Positions 1 through 7,999 of a stretch of DNA of 64,000 nucleotides are shown here, in pieces. Made by a program: the position numbers and the translations under genes. Position 1 is the stretch's first letter. Every line of letters begins with the position of its first letter. Below the pieces are notes generated by a model. It was given only the letters and a program-made list of their open reading frames with translations, made no database searches and was not told where the DNA came from. The DNA is from Marinimicrococcus flavescens. Its GTDB lineage: Bacteria > Pseudomonadota > Alphaproteobacteria > Geminicoccales > Geminicoccaceae. The stretch is from contig JARGEQ010000016.1 in the NCBI GenBank assembly GCA_029211145.1, positions 162,101 to 226,100 on the forward strand. The letters run 5' to 3'.

Positions 1-835
1 CGCGCTGCTGCTGGCGGCGCAGCGAGGCCAGGCTGCGCACGCGCCCCTCGTCCTCGTCGCCGTCCATCGACACGCGCAGCGTGCGCTTGTCGTCACGGCC
101 GGCCGGCTTGAGGCTACCGCGCTTCTCGGTCTTGGCGCGCAGCTTGCCGGCACGCCGTGCCGCCGGCGACTCTTCCTCGGTCTCGGGCTTGTCGCGGACC
201 GCACCCTTGGCCGCCCGCTTGGGCGACTCGGTCTTGGCCGCAAGCTCGGCCGGCGCGTCGGCAGCCTCCTCGGCGGCCGGCGCCTTGCGCTGGCGCCGCT
301 CCTCTTCCTCGAGCAGCCGGCGTGCCTGCTCCTCGGCCTTGCGACGAGCCTCGTCCTCGGCCTTCTTGCGCGCCTCTTCCTCGACCTTGCGCTGAACGGC
401 AGCCTCTTCCTCGGAACGCCGGCGGGCGGCTTCCTCGGCCGCCCGGTGGGCGTTTTCCTCGGCGCGCTTGCGGGCCTCGTCCTCGGCCTTCTTGGCCTCG
501 GACAGCGCACGCAGGCGGACTGCCTTTTCCTCGTCGGTCAGCGGCTTGAGCACCATCGGCCGCCGCTGCTGCTGCTGCTGGCCGCGCTGCTGCGGCAACG
601 GCGCGCCACCGCGCCCGCCCTGCTGCGCCGGCGTATCCGTGCCTGCCGTACGGCCACTGGGCTTTGCGGCGACGCGCGAGCGCTTCACCTCGACCGCCAC
701 CGACTTGCTGCGCCCGTGCGAGAAGCTCTGCCGCACGACGCCGCCTTCGACGGTCTTCTTCAGCTCCAGTCGCGGCGTAGAAGGCCGGGAAAGCTCGATT
801 CGAGCGTTCCGATCCTGCCCCTTCGCGTCGCTCAT
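1..835 (-). CDS. infB: Translation initiation factor IF-2, N-terminal part (gene runs off the window)
   Basis: IF-2 is the GTPase that places initiator tRNA on the 30S subunit. Only the first 278 codons are visible, because the gene continues past the left edge; the G domain is therefore not seen. The start is ATG 835. The visible part is the typical alphaproteobacterial N-terminal region: a basic stretch (SFSHGRSKSVAVEVKRSR, residues 37-54), a glutamine run (86-90), the IF2-associated motif KPLTDEEKAVRLRAL (96-110), then about 100 residues of charged Glu/Arg/Ala helix. The ATG overlaps the stop of the ylxR-type gene (ATGA), so the two are translationally coupled. It is the last gene seen of the rimP-nusA-ylxR-infB operon. 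Confidence 0.95.
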   Translation of the reverse strand, partial: MSDAKGQDRNARIELSRPSTPRLELKKTVEGGVVRQSFSHGRSKSVAVEVKRSRVAAKPSGRTAGTDTPAQQGGRGGAPLPQQRGQQQQQRRPMVLKPLTDEEKAVRLRALSEAKKAEDEARKRAEENAHRAAEEAARRRSEEEAAVQRKVEEEARKKAEDEARRKAEEQARRLLEEEERRQRKAPAAEEAADAPAELAAKTESPKRAAKGAVRDKPETEEESPAARRAGKLRAKTEKRGSLKPAGRDDKRTLRVSMDGDEDEGRVRSLASLRRQQQR

Positions 836-1491
836 GTCTTTATCGCGTCCTTTTCCTGCTCGCCCGCACCCTGCGAGAAACCTTCCGGGCCGCTCTCGCG
901 CAGCCCCCTGAGCCGCCCGGCTTCCCGCAGCAGCCCTTCAGCCAGACGCCCGGGCGCCATGGCGGCGTAGGTCACCGCCTCGCGCCCGACTGCCCGACCG
1001 ACCTCCTCTCTCGAGAACAAGTCGACGACGGGCCGCCCGGCAGCCAGCGCAACGAGCCGGTCCCGCTGATTGGCCGCAGCATCCTGCGCCGTCACCAGCA
1101 ACCCCGCCTTGCCCTGGCGCAACCATTCATCGACCTTGTCGTACCCGGCAACGAAGGCGCCGGCCCGACGTGCGAGGCCAAAATAGTCGAGGCAGCGGCG
1201 CACCACGACAGCCTCCACCTCGTCGGCTAGACGAGGCGAAACCTGCACCCTGGCGCGCGCTGCCTTCGCGAACAGCTGCTTGGCAACCGCCTGCCTTATA
1301 GCACCTCGATCGGCGCTCAGCCAGATCCCGCGGCCCGGCAGACGCTCCTCGGCATCGAAGACGAGCCGCCCGTCGGGCGCCACGACGAAGCGCAGCATGC
1401 CTTCGCGGGGCGCCGCGACCCGCCGCGCGACACACCGTCGCCCCCGGCCGGGACGCGGCTCTTCCTCGATGACGACGGTCTCTGCACTCAC
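832..1491 (-). CDS. ylxR: YlxR/DUF448 RNA-binding protein with an L7Ae-like C-terminal domain
   Basis: This is a small nucleic-acid-binding protein that sits between nusA and infB in most bacteria. The predicted 219 residues have two parts. The YlxR domain (about 15-75) contains RRCVARRVAAPREGMLRFVV and LPGRGIWLSADRGAIRQAV. The L7Ae/L30e-like domain (about 100-195) contains LARRAGAFVAGYDKVDEWL and the sequence ending in REAVTYAAM. The start is GTG 1491, which overlaps the nusA stop (GTGA); an AGGGAGG ribosome site lies just upstream inside nusA. The open frame extends further upstream but that part only shadows the nusA tail. YlxR proteins bind RNA; some modulate RNase P, but the role here is not shown by the sequence. 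Confidence 0.92.
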   Translation of the reverse strand: MSAETVVIEEEPRPGRGRRCVARRVAAPREGMLRFVVAPDGRLVFDAEERLPGRGIWLSADRGAIRQAVAKQLFAKAARARVQVSPRLADEVEAVVVRRCLDYFGLARRAGAFVAGYDKVDEWLRQGKAGLLVTAQDAAANQRDRLVALAAGRPVVDLFSREEVGRAVGREAVTYAAMAPGRLAEGLLREAGRLRGLRESGPEGFSQGAGEQEKDAIKT

Positions 1492-3158
1492 GCTTGGGTC
1501 GACGCCTCCCTGGCGGCGTTCTGCTCGTCGACGACCTCGCCCCCGGCAGGGTCGCCCTCGACGGACGGCGCCGCCTCGAGCTGCTCCTCGCCGGGCTCCT
1601 CCTGGACGAACTCCTCCCCGGCGGCCTCGGGCTCCTCGGGCTCGGGCGGGGCTTCCACCCATCCCAGCAGGATCCGCGCCTCCATGACGAGCTGGCCGGC
1701 CTGCTCGACGGTGATGCCCGCATCGGGCACCAGCTCGACCAGCTCGTCACCGGCGAGATCGGCGAAGTCCTCGAGGGTCTTCACGCCCTGGCGGCCGAGC
1801 TTGACCACCGTCTCGTCGGAGATCGACTCGAAAGCCAGCAGATCGTCGGCGACGCCCAGATCGCGGGCCTCCTGCGCCAGCTCCTCGGCGCGCTCCTCGA
1901 GCCAGCTCTGCGCACGCTCCTTGAGGGCGTCGGCGATCTCCTCGTCGAAGCCCTCGACCGAGGCCAGCTCCTCGAGCGGGCTGTAGGCCACCTCCTCGAC
2001 CGAGGAGAAGCCCTCGGTGGCGAGCAGCTGGGCGATCACCTCGTCGACGTTCAGGGTCTCGACGAACAGCGCGGTGAGCTCGCGGAACTCGCGCTGGCGG
2101 CGCTCGCTCTCCTCGCTCTCCGAATTGATGTCGATATCCCAGCCGGAAAGCTGCGAGGCCAGCCGCACGTTCTGGCCGCGGCGGCCGATGGCGATGTGCT
2201 GCATGTGGTCGGGGACGACCACCTCGATGCGCTGGTTGTCGGGATCGAGCACCACCTTGCTGACCTCGGCCGGCGCCAGCGCGTTGACCACGAAGGTGGC
2301 CTGGTCGGGCGACCAGGGGATGATGTCGACCTTCTCGCCGCCCAGCTCCTGAACCACCGCCTGCACGCGCGAGCCGCGCATGCCGACGCAGGCACCCACC
2401 GGGTCGATGCTGGCATCCTTGGAGATCACCGCGATCTTGGCGCGCGAGCCCGGGTCGCGGGCCACCGCCTTGATCTCGATGATCCCGTCATAGATCTCCG
2501 GCACCTCCTGCTCGAACAGCTTCGCCATGAACTGGGGATGCGTGCGCGAGAGGAAGATCTGCGGGCCGCGGGTCTCGTGGCGGACGTCGTAGAGATAGGC
2601 GCGGATGCGATCCTTGGGGCGGAAGATCTCGCGCGGGATCAGCTCGTCGCGCCGGACGATCGCCTCGGCCCGGCCGAGGTCGATCAGCACGCCGCCATGC
2701 TCGACCCGCTTGACCTCGCCGACGATGATCTCGCCGATCCGGTCCTTGAACTCGTTGTACTGGCGCTCGCGCTCGGCGTCGCGCACCCGCTGCACGATCA
2801 CCTGCTTGGCGCTCTGCGCGGAAATGCGGCCCAGATCGATGGGCGGCAGCGGATCGAGGATGTGATCGCCGGGCTGGGCCGCCGGATTGCGCTCGCGCGC
2901 GTCCTCGATGTCGATCTGCCGGGCGTAGTCCTCGACGCCGTTGGCGACCTCGAGCTCGCGGTAGATCCGGATCTCGCCCGTCCTGCGGTCGATCTCCGCG
3001 ACGATCTCGTGCTCCTGGCCGTACTTGCGGCGCGCGGCCGTCTGCACGGCCTGCTCCATGGCCTCGATGACCTCGTCGGAACTGATGCCCTTTTCCTGAG
3101 CGACAGCTTCGGCCACTCGCAGCAGTTCGGCCCGGCCAAGCCCGATGCCCGTGTCCAT
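1488..3158 (-). CDS. nusA: Transcription termination/antitermination factor NusA
   Basis: NusA binds RNA polymerase and nascent RNA and controls pausing, termination and antitermination. About 556 residues are encoded. An N-terminal polymerase-binding domain (1-125) is followed by the S1 domain ([20 protein letters not shown], about 140-200), KH1 and KH2 ([38 protein letters not shown]), and two C-terminal helix-hairpin-helix-type repeats ([39 protein letters not shown]). An acidic Glu/Pro tail ends the protein. I chose ATG 3158; GTG 3167, three codons upstream and preceded by AGAAGG, is an equally plausible start. It lies 12 bases after the rimP stop. Confidence 0.97.
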   Translation of the reverse strand: MDTGIGLGRAELLRVAEAVAQEKGISSDEVIEAMEQAVQTAARRKYGQEHEIVAEIDRRTGEIRIYRELEVANGVEDYARQIDIEDARERNPAAQPGDHILDPLPPIDLGRISAQSAKQVIVQRVRDAERERQYNEFKDRIGEIIVGEVKRVEHGGVLIDLGRAEAIVRRDELIPREIFRPKDRIRAYLYDVRHETRGPQIFLSRTHPQFMAKLFEQEVPEIYDGIIEIKAVARDPGSRAKIAVISKDASIDPVGACVGMRGSRVQAVVQELGGEKVDIIPWSPDQATFVVNALAPAEVSKVVLDPDNQRIEVVVPDHMQHIAIGRRGQNVRLASQLSGWDIDINSESEESERRQREFRELTALFVETLNVDEVIAQLLATEGFSSVEEVAYSPLEELASVEGFDEEIADALKERAQSWLEERAEELAQEARDLGVADDLLAFESISDETVVKLGRQGVKTLEDFADLAGDELVELVPDAGITVEQAGQLVMEARILLGWVEAPPEPEEPEAAGEEFVQEEPGEEQLEAAPSVEGDPAGGEVVDEQNAAREASTQA

Positions 3159-3170
3159 GCGCTCCACCCC

Positions 3171-3668
3171 CTAGCCTTCTGCCCGGCGCCCGCGCCCCGG
3201 CCGGCGTTTGGCCAGCATCCCGTCGGTGACGACGAGCTTCGCCCGCTTGATGGCGTCAAGCGGCACGCGGCACTGGCCATTGCCGACGAGGATGACGACC
3301 TCGTCCCCTTCCAGACCCTCGATCACGCCCACGAACCGCTTGCGCCCGTCCACCAGCTCTTCCGTCTCGACGCGGGCCTCGTGGCCGCGGAAGCGGTCGT
3401 AGTCCTCGCGCTTGACGAGCGGCCGGTCGAGGCCGGGCGAGCTCACCTCGAGAGTGAAGGCGCCCGGGATCGGGTCGGCGACGTCGAGCAGGGCGGAGAC
3501 GGCGTGGCTGATGTCGGCGCAGTCGTCCACCGTCATCGTCCGCTCACGGTCGAGATGCTCGGCCATGACCTGGAGCGTGCGCCGGGTCCCGCCCATCAGG
3601 CGGACCTGCACGAGCTCGAAGCCCATGTCCTTGAGAGCGGGCTCGATCAGCTGGGCAATCTGGTGAAT
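3171..3668 (-). CDS. rimP: Ribosome maturation factor RimP (no canonical start codon for the full family length)
   Basis: RimP is needed for 30S subunit assembly. The core is clear: DMGFELVQVRLMGG, then DDCADISHAVSALLDV and FTLEVSSPGLDRPLVKREDY, followed by the SH3-like C-terminal domain. The first canonical ATG is at 3626, but it falls inside the conserved first helix. The frame upstream reads IHQIAQLIEPALKDMGFELV, which matches the normal RimP N-terminus and stays open to a TAG at 3675-3677. No ATG, GTG or TTG exists in that stretch. ATT 3668 (weak GGGATAGG site upstream) gives the expected family length; ATT 3659 and CTG 3650 are alternatives. It is the first gene of the rimP-nusA-ylxR-infB operon. 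Confidence 0.9.
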   Translation of the reverse strand: MHQIAQLIEPALKDMGFELVQVRLMGGTRRTLQVMAEHLDRERTMTVDDCADISHAVSALLDVADPIPGAFTLEVSSPGLDRPLVKREDYDRFRGHEARVETEELVDGRKRFVGVIEGLEGDEVVILVGNGQCRVPLDAIKRAKLVVTDGMLAKRRPGRGRRAEG

Positions 3669-3700
3669 GAGGGCCTATCCCGATGTGCGAACATGCGAAT

Positions 3701-3728
3701 GGGGAGCGGGCTCAAGCCCACCCTCCCC
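3701..3728 (-). promoter_or_regulatory. Hairpin in the rimP operon 5' leader
   Basis: Read on the minus strand, GGGGAG...GGGC-TTGA-GCCC...CTCCCC forms an interrupted stem with a TTGA loop about 35 bases upstream of the putative RimP start. It lies in the roughly 80-base leader between the predicted promoter and the gene. No T run follows, so it looks like a leader element and not a terminator. Structured leaders ahead of rimP-nusA operons are known in other proteobacteria; similarity to them is inference. Confidence 0.4.
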
Positions 3729-3754
3729 AGTTTGGTCCGAAAGGAGTGCGCACG

Positions 3755-3783
3755 GTTATGCGCGCGGCCTCCCGTCAATGCAA
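3755..3783 (-). promoter_or_regulatory. Predicted promoter of the rimP-nusA-ylxR-infB operon
   Basis: On the minus strand, TTGCAT (3778-3783) is separated by 17 bases from CATAAC (3755-3760). TTGACG (3773-3778) partly overlaps the same place and is an alternative upstream box. Transcription would begin near 3748, after trmB, and give a leader of about 80 bases. This is a sequence match only. Confidence 0.4.
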
Positions 3784-3850
3784 GAACTTTCCGTAACGCC
3801 GCTCGGAGGGCCGGCGGGAACGCCCGCCAAGCCCCGTGGAACGGCCCGCC

Positions 3851-4561
3851 TCAGCCTTCGGCGCGGCGCCGAAAGCGCAGATAGACGGGCAGCCGGCCGG
3901 CATCGAGCGCCTTGCGCTCGTAGCGGGTCTCGACCCAGTCGGAGGTGCGGGCGCGCCAGTCGGCGGCCCGCTCGGCCAGCCATTCGAGACGCGGCTCGGC
4001 GAGCAGGGCCTCGAGCATCCAGCGGGCATAGTCGGGATCGTCGGTGGCGAGGCGCAGCTCGCCGCCCGGCTGCACGATCCGCGCCATCTCGGCCACCGTC
4101 TCGCGGTTAACGATCCGCCTCTTCTTGTGGCGCGCCTTGGGCCAGGGATCGGGGAACAGCACGAAGAGCCGCTCGATCGAGGCGTCGGGGAGGCTCGCCA
4201 GCAGCAGGCGCGCGTCGTCGACGAGCAGCCGGACATTCTCCAGCCGGTCCTGCTCGACGGCCGCCAGAAGGGCCGCCACGCCGCTCAGGAACGGCTCGAC
4301 GCCGAGCAGGCCGACATCCCGGCTGGCGGCCGCCTGGGCCGCCAGGTGCTCGCCGCCGCCAAAGCCGATCTCGAGCCAGAAGGCGCGCTTGGGCTCGACG
4401 AACAGCGAGGCCGGGTCCAGCCCGCCCTGCTCCGGCACGGTGAAGCGCAGGCTCGGCAGCAGCTCGTCGAGCAGCCGCCGGCGGCCCGGCCGCAGCCGGG
4501 GCCCCAGGCGGCGGCCGTAGATCCGCCGCTGCGGTCGCGCCGCGTTGCTTTCGTTGGTCAC
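3851..4561 (-). CDS. trmB: tRNA (guanine-N7-)-methyltransferase TrmB
   Basis: TrmB uses SAM to methylate G46 in the variable loop of tRNAs. The 236-residue protein shows the SAM-binding glycine motif LEIGFGGGEHLAAQA (about residue 63), VLFPDPWPKARHKKRRIVN, LATDDPDYARWML, and the C-terminal signature TRYERKALDAGRLPVYLRF. These are diagnostic for the family. GTG 4561 is the best start: it lies 22 bases after the metK stop and gives the usual N-terminus ahead of RRIYGRRLG. The longer open frame upstream only shadows metK. The enzyme is a consumer of SAM placed directly behind the SAM synthetase gene. Confidence 0.95.
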   Translation of the reverse strand: MTNESNAARPQRRIYGRRLGPRLRPGRRRLLDELLPSLRFTVPEQGGLDPASLFVEPKRAFWLEIGFGGGEHLAAQAAASRDVGLLGVEPFLSGVAALLAAVEQDRLENVRLLVDDARLLLASLPDASIERLFVLFPDPWPKARHKKRRIVNRETVAEMARIVQPGGELRLATDDPDYARWMLEALLAEPRLEWLAERAADWRARTSDWVETRYERKALDAGRLPVYLRFRRRAEG

Positions 4562-4583
4562 GATGAGGGGATTCTCGTGCCGG

Positions 4584-5747
4584 TCAGAACGCGCTGCGCA
4601 GATGCTCGACGAGGTCGGTCTTCTCCCAGGAGAAGCCGCCATCGGCCTCGGGCTCGCGGCCGAAATGCCCGTAGGCCGCGGTGCGCGCGTAGATCGGCTT
4701 GTTGAGGCCGAGCCGCTCGCGGATGCCGCGCGGGCTGAGGTCGAGATCCATGAGCAGGGAAGCGAGCTTGGCCTCGTCGACCTCGCCGGTGCCCTGGGTG
4801 TCGACATAGATCGACAGCGGCTTGGCGACACCGATGGCGTAGGAAAGCTGGATCAGGCACTTCCTCGCGAGGCCGGCGGCGACCACGTTCTTGGCGAGGT
4901 AGCGGGCGGCGTAGGCCGCCGAGCGGTCGACCTTGGTGGGATCCTTGCCCGAGAAGGCGCCGCCGCCATGGGGAGCCGCACCGCCGTAAGTGTCGACGAT
5001 GATCTTGCGCCCGGTGAGGCCGGCATCGCCGTCGGGGCCGCCGATGACGAACTGGCCCGTCGGATTGACGTAGAAGCTGTCCTCGGGGCACATCCAGCCC
5101 TCGGGGATCGCGGCCAGCACGTGGTGGCGCACGATCTCGCGGACTTCCTCTTGGGAGACGTCCTCGGTGTGCTGGGTCGAGACCACGATCGAGGTGGTGC
5201 CGACCGGCTCGCCGTTGACGTAGCGCAGGGTCACCTGGCTCTTGGCGTCGGGGCCCAGCTGCGGCGCCTGGCCGCTGTGGCGGACGGCGGCCATCCGCTT
5301 GAGGATGTCGTGGGCGTAGTGGATCGGCGCCGGCATGAGCACGGGCGTCTCGTCGCAGGCGAACCCGAACATGATGCCCTGGTCGCCCGCCCCCTCGTCC
5401 TTGTTGCCGGCCGCGTCGACGCCACGGGCGATGTCGGCGGACTGCTCGTGGAGGTGGACGTCGACGGCAGCGGTGCGCCAGTCGAAGCCCTTCTGGGTGT
5501 AGCCGATCTGGCGGACCGCCTCGCGGGCGATGCAGCGCACCGTGTCGTGGGTGATCTGCTCGGGGCCGCGCACCTCGCCGGCAATCACGATCCGATTGGT
5601 GGTGGCGAGCGTCTCGCAAGCGACCCGCGCATAGGGGAAGGCCGCCAGATAGGCGTCGACGACCTCGTCGGAAATGCGGTCGCAGACCTTGTCCGGGTGC
5701 CCCTCGGACACGGACTCGCTCGTGAACAGATAATCGGAAGCGGCCAT
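4584..5747 (-). CDS. metK: S-adenosylmethionine synthetase
   Basis: MetK makes SAM from methionine and ATP. The 387 residues carry the family motifs in order: [20 protein letters not shown] at the N-terminus (ATP and metal site), [12 protein letters not shown] (about 115), the glycine-rich loop [20 protein letters not shown] (about 260) and [20 protein letters not shown]. Length is normal. ATG 5747 ([12 protein letters not shown]) is chosen over an upstream ATG at 5804 because it gives the usual N-terminus; GGAG lies about 13 bases upstream. The gene follows an XRE regulator and precedes trmB, a common alphaproteobacterial order, and appears to have its own promoter. Confidence 0.97.
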   Translation of the reverse strand: MAASDYLFTSESVSEGHPDKVCDRISDEVVDAYLAAFPYARVACETLATTNRIVIAGEVRGPEQITHDTVRCIAREAVRQIGYTQKGFDWRTAAVDVHLHEQSADIARGVDAAGNKDEGAGDQGIMFGFACDETPVLMPAPIHYAHDILKRMAAVRHSGQAPQLGPDAKSQVTLRYVNGEPVGTTSIVVSTQHTEDVSQEEVREIVRHHVLAAIPEGWMCPEDSFYVNPTGQFVIGGPDGDAGLTGRKIIVDTYGGAAPHGGGAFSGKDPTKVDRSAAYAARYLAKNVVAAGLARKCLIQLSYAIGVAKPLSIYVDTQGTGEVDEAKLASLLMDLDLSPRGIRERLGLNKPIYARTAAYGHFGREPEADGGFSWEKTDLVEHLRSAF

Positions 5748-5806
5748 CGGGGCTACGTCTCCAGGAGCGGGTTCGACGCCGTCATGCGGCGGCCGGAGGT
5801 TCAAGC

Positions 5807-5823
5807 GTGGCGGCGCACGCCAC
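5807..5823 (-). promoter_or_regulatory. Hairpin in the metK leader
   Basis: A perfect 6-base inverted repeat, GTGGCG/CGCCAC with a 5-base loop, lies in the roughly 100-base untranslated leader predicted ahead of metK. I compared the leader by eye with SAM-II, SAM/SAH and SAH aptamer consensus features and saw no match, so no riboswitch is called. It may be ordinary GC-rich structure. Confidence 0.25.
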
Positions 5824-5858
5824 CGGTCGCCGGGCGCGGGCCGCGCGGCGCGGGGGCT

Positions 5859-5887
5859 TTTAAGGCAAGTTTCCCCCGCAGGGTCAA
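5859..5887 (-). promoter_or_regulatory. Predicted promoter of metK
   Basis: On the minus strand, TTGACC (5882-5887) and CTTAAA (5859-5864) are separated by exactly 17 bases, in an otherwise very GC-rich gap downstream of the XRE gene. Transcription would start near 5852. This would let metK-trmB be expressed apart from the lnt-xre genes upstream. Confidence 0.5.
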
Positions 5888-5891
5888 GCGG

Positions 5892-6434
5892 TCACGATGA
5901 CTGCGGCCGCGACGGGGCGGCTGCCCCCGATGCGGCTGGCGGCGTCGCGTAGTCGATCTGCCCCAGCATCTTGGCCAGCTCGAAGAAGCGGCGCCGCACC
6001 AGCGGGTCGTGGATCCGCCCGAAAGCGCGCACCAGCTCCAGCGCCTCGCGGGTGTCGACCACCGGCGCCGGCCGTCCGCGGGCCATCGAGGGGTCGTCGT
6101 AGACGAAGCCGGGCGCCCCGCCCTCGGCGAGCCCCGGCCCCGGCGCCTGGCCGGCGGCGGGGGGCGGCACGATGCCGCTGAGGAAGTCGGAGGCCGGCAC
6201 GCCCAGGATGTGGGCGATCTCCACCAGCCGGCTGGCGCCGATCCGGTTCTGCCCGCGCTCGTATTTCTGCACCTGCTGGAAGGCGATGCCGAGGCTGCGG
6301 GCGAGCTCCTCCTGGCTGATGCCGCGCAGCGCCCGCAGATCGCGCAAACGGCGCCCGACCTCCACGTCGACCGGATGCGCCTCACCCCTGGCAGCCCCGG
6401 CGGGCCGCCCCTCTTCGAGGACTACCTCGCTCAT
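5892..6434 (-). CDS. XRE-family helix-turn-helix regulator (metK-linked)
   Basis: This is a 180-residue cytoplasmic DNA-binding protein. The Cro/C1-type helix-turn-helix is at about residues 25-80: GRRLRDLRALRGISQEELAR, FQQVQKYERGQNRIGASRL, VPASDFLSGI. A Pro/Gly-rich linker follows, then a short helical domain (VRAFGRIHDPLVRRRFFELA) seen in many alphaproteobacterial members. ATG 6434 overlaps the lnt stop (ATGA), so the two are coupled. The same lnt-xre-metK order is found in other alphaproteobacteria, which hints at a role in methionine or SAM control. That role is inference. Confidence 0.9.
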   Translation of the reverse strand: MSEVVLEEGRPAGAARGEAHPVDVEVGRRLRDLRALRGISQEELARSLGIAFQQVQKYERGQNRIGASRLVEIAHILGVPASDFLSGIVPPPAAGQAPGPGLAEGGAPGFVYDDPSMARGRPAPVVDTREALELVRAFGRIHDPLVRRRFFELAKMLGQIDYATPPAASGAAAPSRPQSS

Positions 6435-7999
6435 CCCTGCTCCCCGCTCCGACGGCGGCGTTCGAGCAGCATGCCACACAAGGCCGCAAAGGCGAACAGC
6501 ATCCCATGGAGGAGGACGCCGTGCGTCCGAAAGAGCGTGGGTTGCAAGAGCGGCGGCGGGAGCCGCGCGTCGATCACCCCCATCCGGCCGAGCTCCAGAC
6601 GCTCGACCACCCGGCCCAGCGCGTCCGTCACCACCGAGATGCCGGTATTGGCGGCGCGCACCAGCGGCAGCCCCTCCTCGACGGCCCGCAACCGCGCCAT
6701 GGCGAGATGCTGGTAGGGCCCCGAGCTGCGCCCGAACCAGGCGTCGTTCGTAATGTTGAGCAGCCAGTCGGGCCGCTGCCGCGGGTCGATGGCGGTGCCC
6801 GGGAAGATCGCCTCGTAGCAGATCAGCGGGCTGAAGGGCGGCACGTCGCCGGGGGCCAGGGTCTCGCGGCCGGGGCCGGGCACGAAGTCGATGCTGCCGG
6901 CCGTGAGGTTCTGGAGGCCGAGCCGGCCCAAAAGCCAGCGCAGCGGCAGATACTCGCCGAACGGCACGAGGTCGGCCTTGTCATAGCGCCCGGCGATCGC
7001 GCCCCGCTCATCGACCGCAAAGAGGCTGTTGCTGGCCAGCGGCGGCATCGTGTCCGGCGCGTAGTCGTCGCCGCCCACCAGCAGCATGCCGCCGGGCGGC
7101 GTCACCTGCGCCAGGTAGTCGCGGACCGCCGGCTCGCGGGCCACGAGGTAAGGCACCGCGCTCTCCGGCCAGATCACGATCTGCAGGGGCAGCGCCGAGG
7201 GGGCGGCGGACAGCTCGAGATGGCGGCGGAACCAGGCGGCGCGCTTGTCGGGATCCCACTTGTGGTGCTGCTCGATCGCCCCCTGGACGATGCGCAGCGC
7301 CGGTCCGGGAGGCGCGTCGGGGCCCGCCAGCAGCAGCCGGGCGCCGCCGGCGCCGAGCCACAAGGCGAGCAGGAGAGCAGCCAGCACCACGCCCTGCCGG
7401 CGCCGCCGGCCGCTCTCGAGCAGAAGGGTGGCCGGCAGGCAGGCCAGCAGCACGGTAAGAAAGCTCAGCCCGTAGCCGCCGATCCACGCCGCCGGCTGCA
7501 GCATGGCGTCGAATGGCGCCCAGACGATGGCCAGCGGATTCCACGGAAAGCCGACGCCCAGCGGGCCGCGCAGCGCCTCGCTGGCGGTCCAGGCGACGGC
7601 GAAGAAGAGGATCCTGGCGAGCGGCGAGCGCAGCCGCGCCCGCCAGGTGAGCCAGCAGACCAGCGCCGGGAAGACCGCGCAGGCAGCCGCCAGCAGGAGC
7701 ACGGCGGGGACCGCCAGGGCGCCGAACCGCTCGACGTCGGTGAAGAAGGCGATGCCGACCCAGTAGAGGCCGGCAAGGAAGAAGCCGAAGCCCCAGCACC
7801 AGCCGATCGCCAGCACCTCGCGGCTGCGCCCGGCGCGGTCGATGGAGGCCAGCAGCAGCGCCAGGCCGACCAGGCCCGGCAGAAGGTGCAGCGGCGGCAG
7901 CGCCAGGGCGGCGACGGTGCCCGAGGCCAGCGCCAGGAGCCGCGGCCGTGCCAGGGCGGTCGCCAGCGGCGGCCGCGCCAGGCTCCGAGCGGTGCTCAC
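6431..7999 (-). CDS. lnt: Apolipoprotein N-acyltransferase
   Basis: Lnt adds the third acyl chain to lipoproteins in the inner membrane. The 522 residues have an N-terminal bundle of membrane helices (about 1-200) and a C-terminal periplasmic nitrilase-type domain. The catalytic triad is visible: Glu in IVIWPESAVPY, Lys in RYDKADLVPFGEYLPL and Cys in SPLICYEAIFP. A final membrane helix (GMLLFAFAALCGML-like) closes the protein. GTG 7999 overlaps the stop of the CorC-type gene (GTGA) and fits the family length; longer open frame upstream is a shadow of that gene. Coupling on both sides places it inside the miaB-phoH-ybeY-corC-lnt-xre operon. Confidence 0.96.
   Translation of the reverse strand: MSTARSLARPPLATALARPRLLALASGTVAALALPPLHLLPGLVGLALLLASIDRAGRSREVLAIGWCWGFGFFLAGLYWVGIAFFTDVERFGALAVPAVLLLAAACAVFPALVCWLTWRARLRSPLARILFFAVAWTASEALRGPLGVGFPWNPLAIVWAPFDAMLQPAAWIGGYGLSFLTVLLACLPATLLLESGRRRRQGVVLAALLLALWLGAGGARLLLAGPDAPPGPALRIVQGAIEQHHKWDPDKRAAWFRRHLELSAAPSALPLQIVIWPESAVPYLVAREPAVRDYLAQVTPPGGMLLVGGDDYAPDTMPPLASNSLFAVDERGAIAGRYDKADLVPFGEYLPLRWLLGRLGLQNLTAGSIDFVPGPGRETLAPGDVPPFSPLICYEAIFPGTAIDPRQRPDWLLNITNDAWFGRSSGPYQHLAMARLRAVEEGLPLVRAANTGISVVTDALGRVVERLELGRMGVIDARLPPPLLQPTLFRTHGVLLHGMLFAFAALCGMLLERRRRSGEQG

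Noticed and set aside
1494..3884. Plus-strand open frame of nearly 800 codons opposite nusA and rimP
   Set aside because: It is the antisense shadow of nusA and rimP (Leu/Asp/Gly-rich) and has no ribosome site or family match.
5748..5858. SAM riboswitch ahead of metK
   Set aside because: No SAM-II, SAM/SAH or SAH consensus bases could be matched; only generic GC-rich hairpins are visible.
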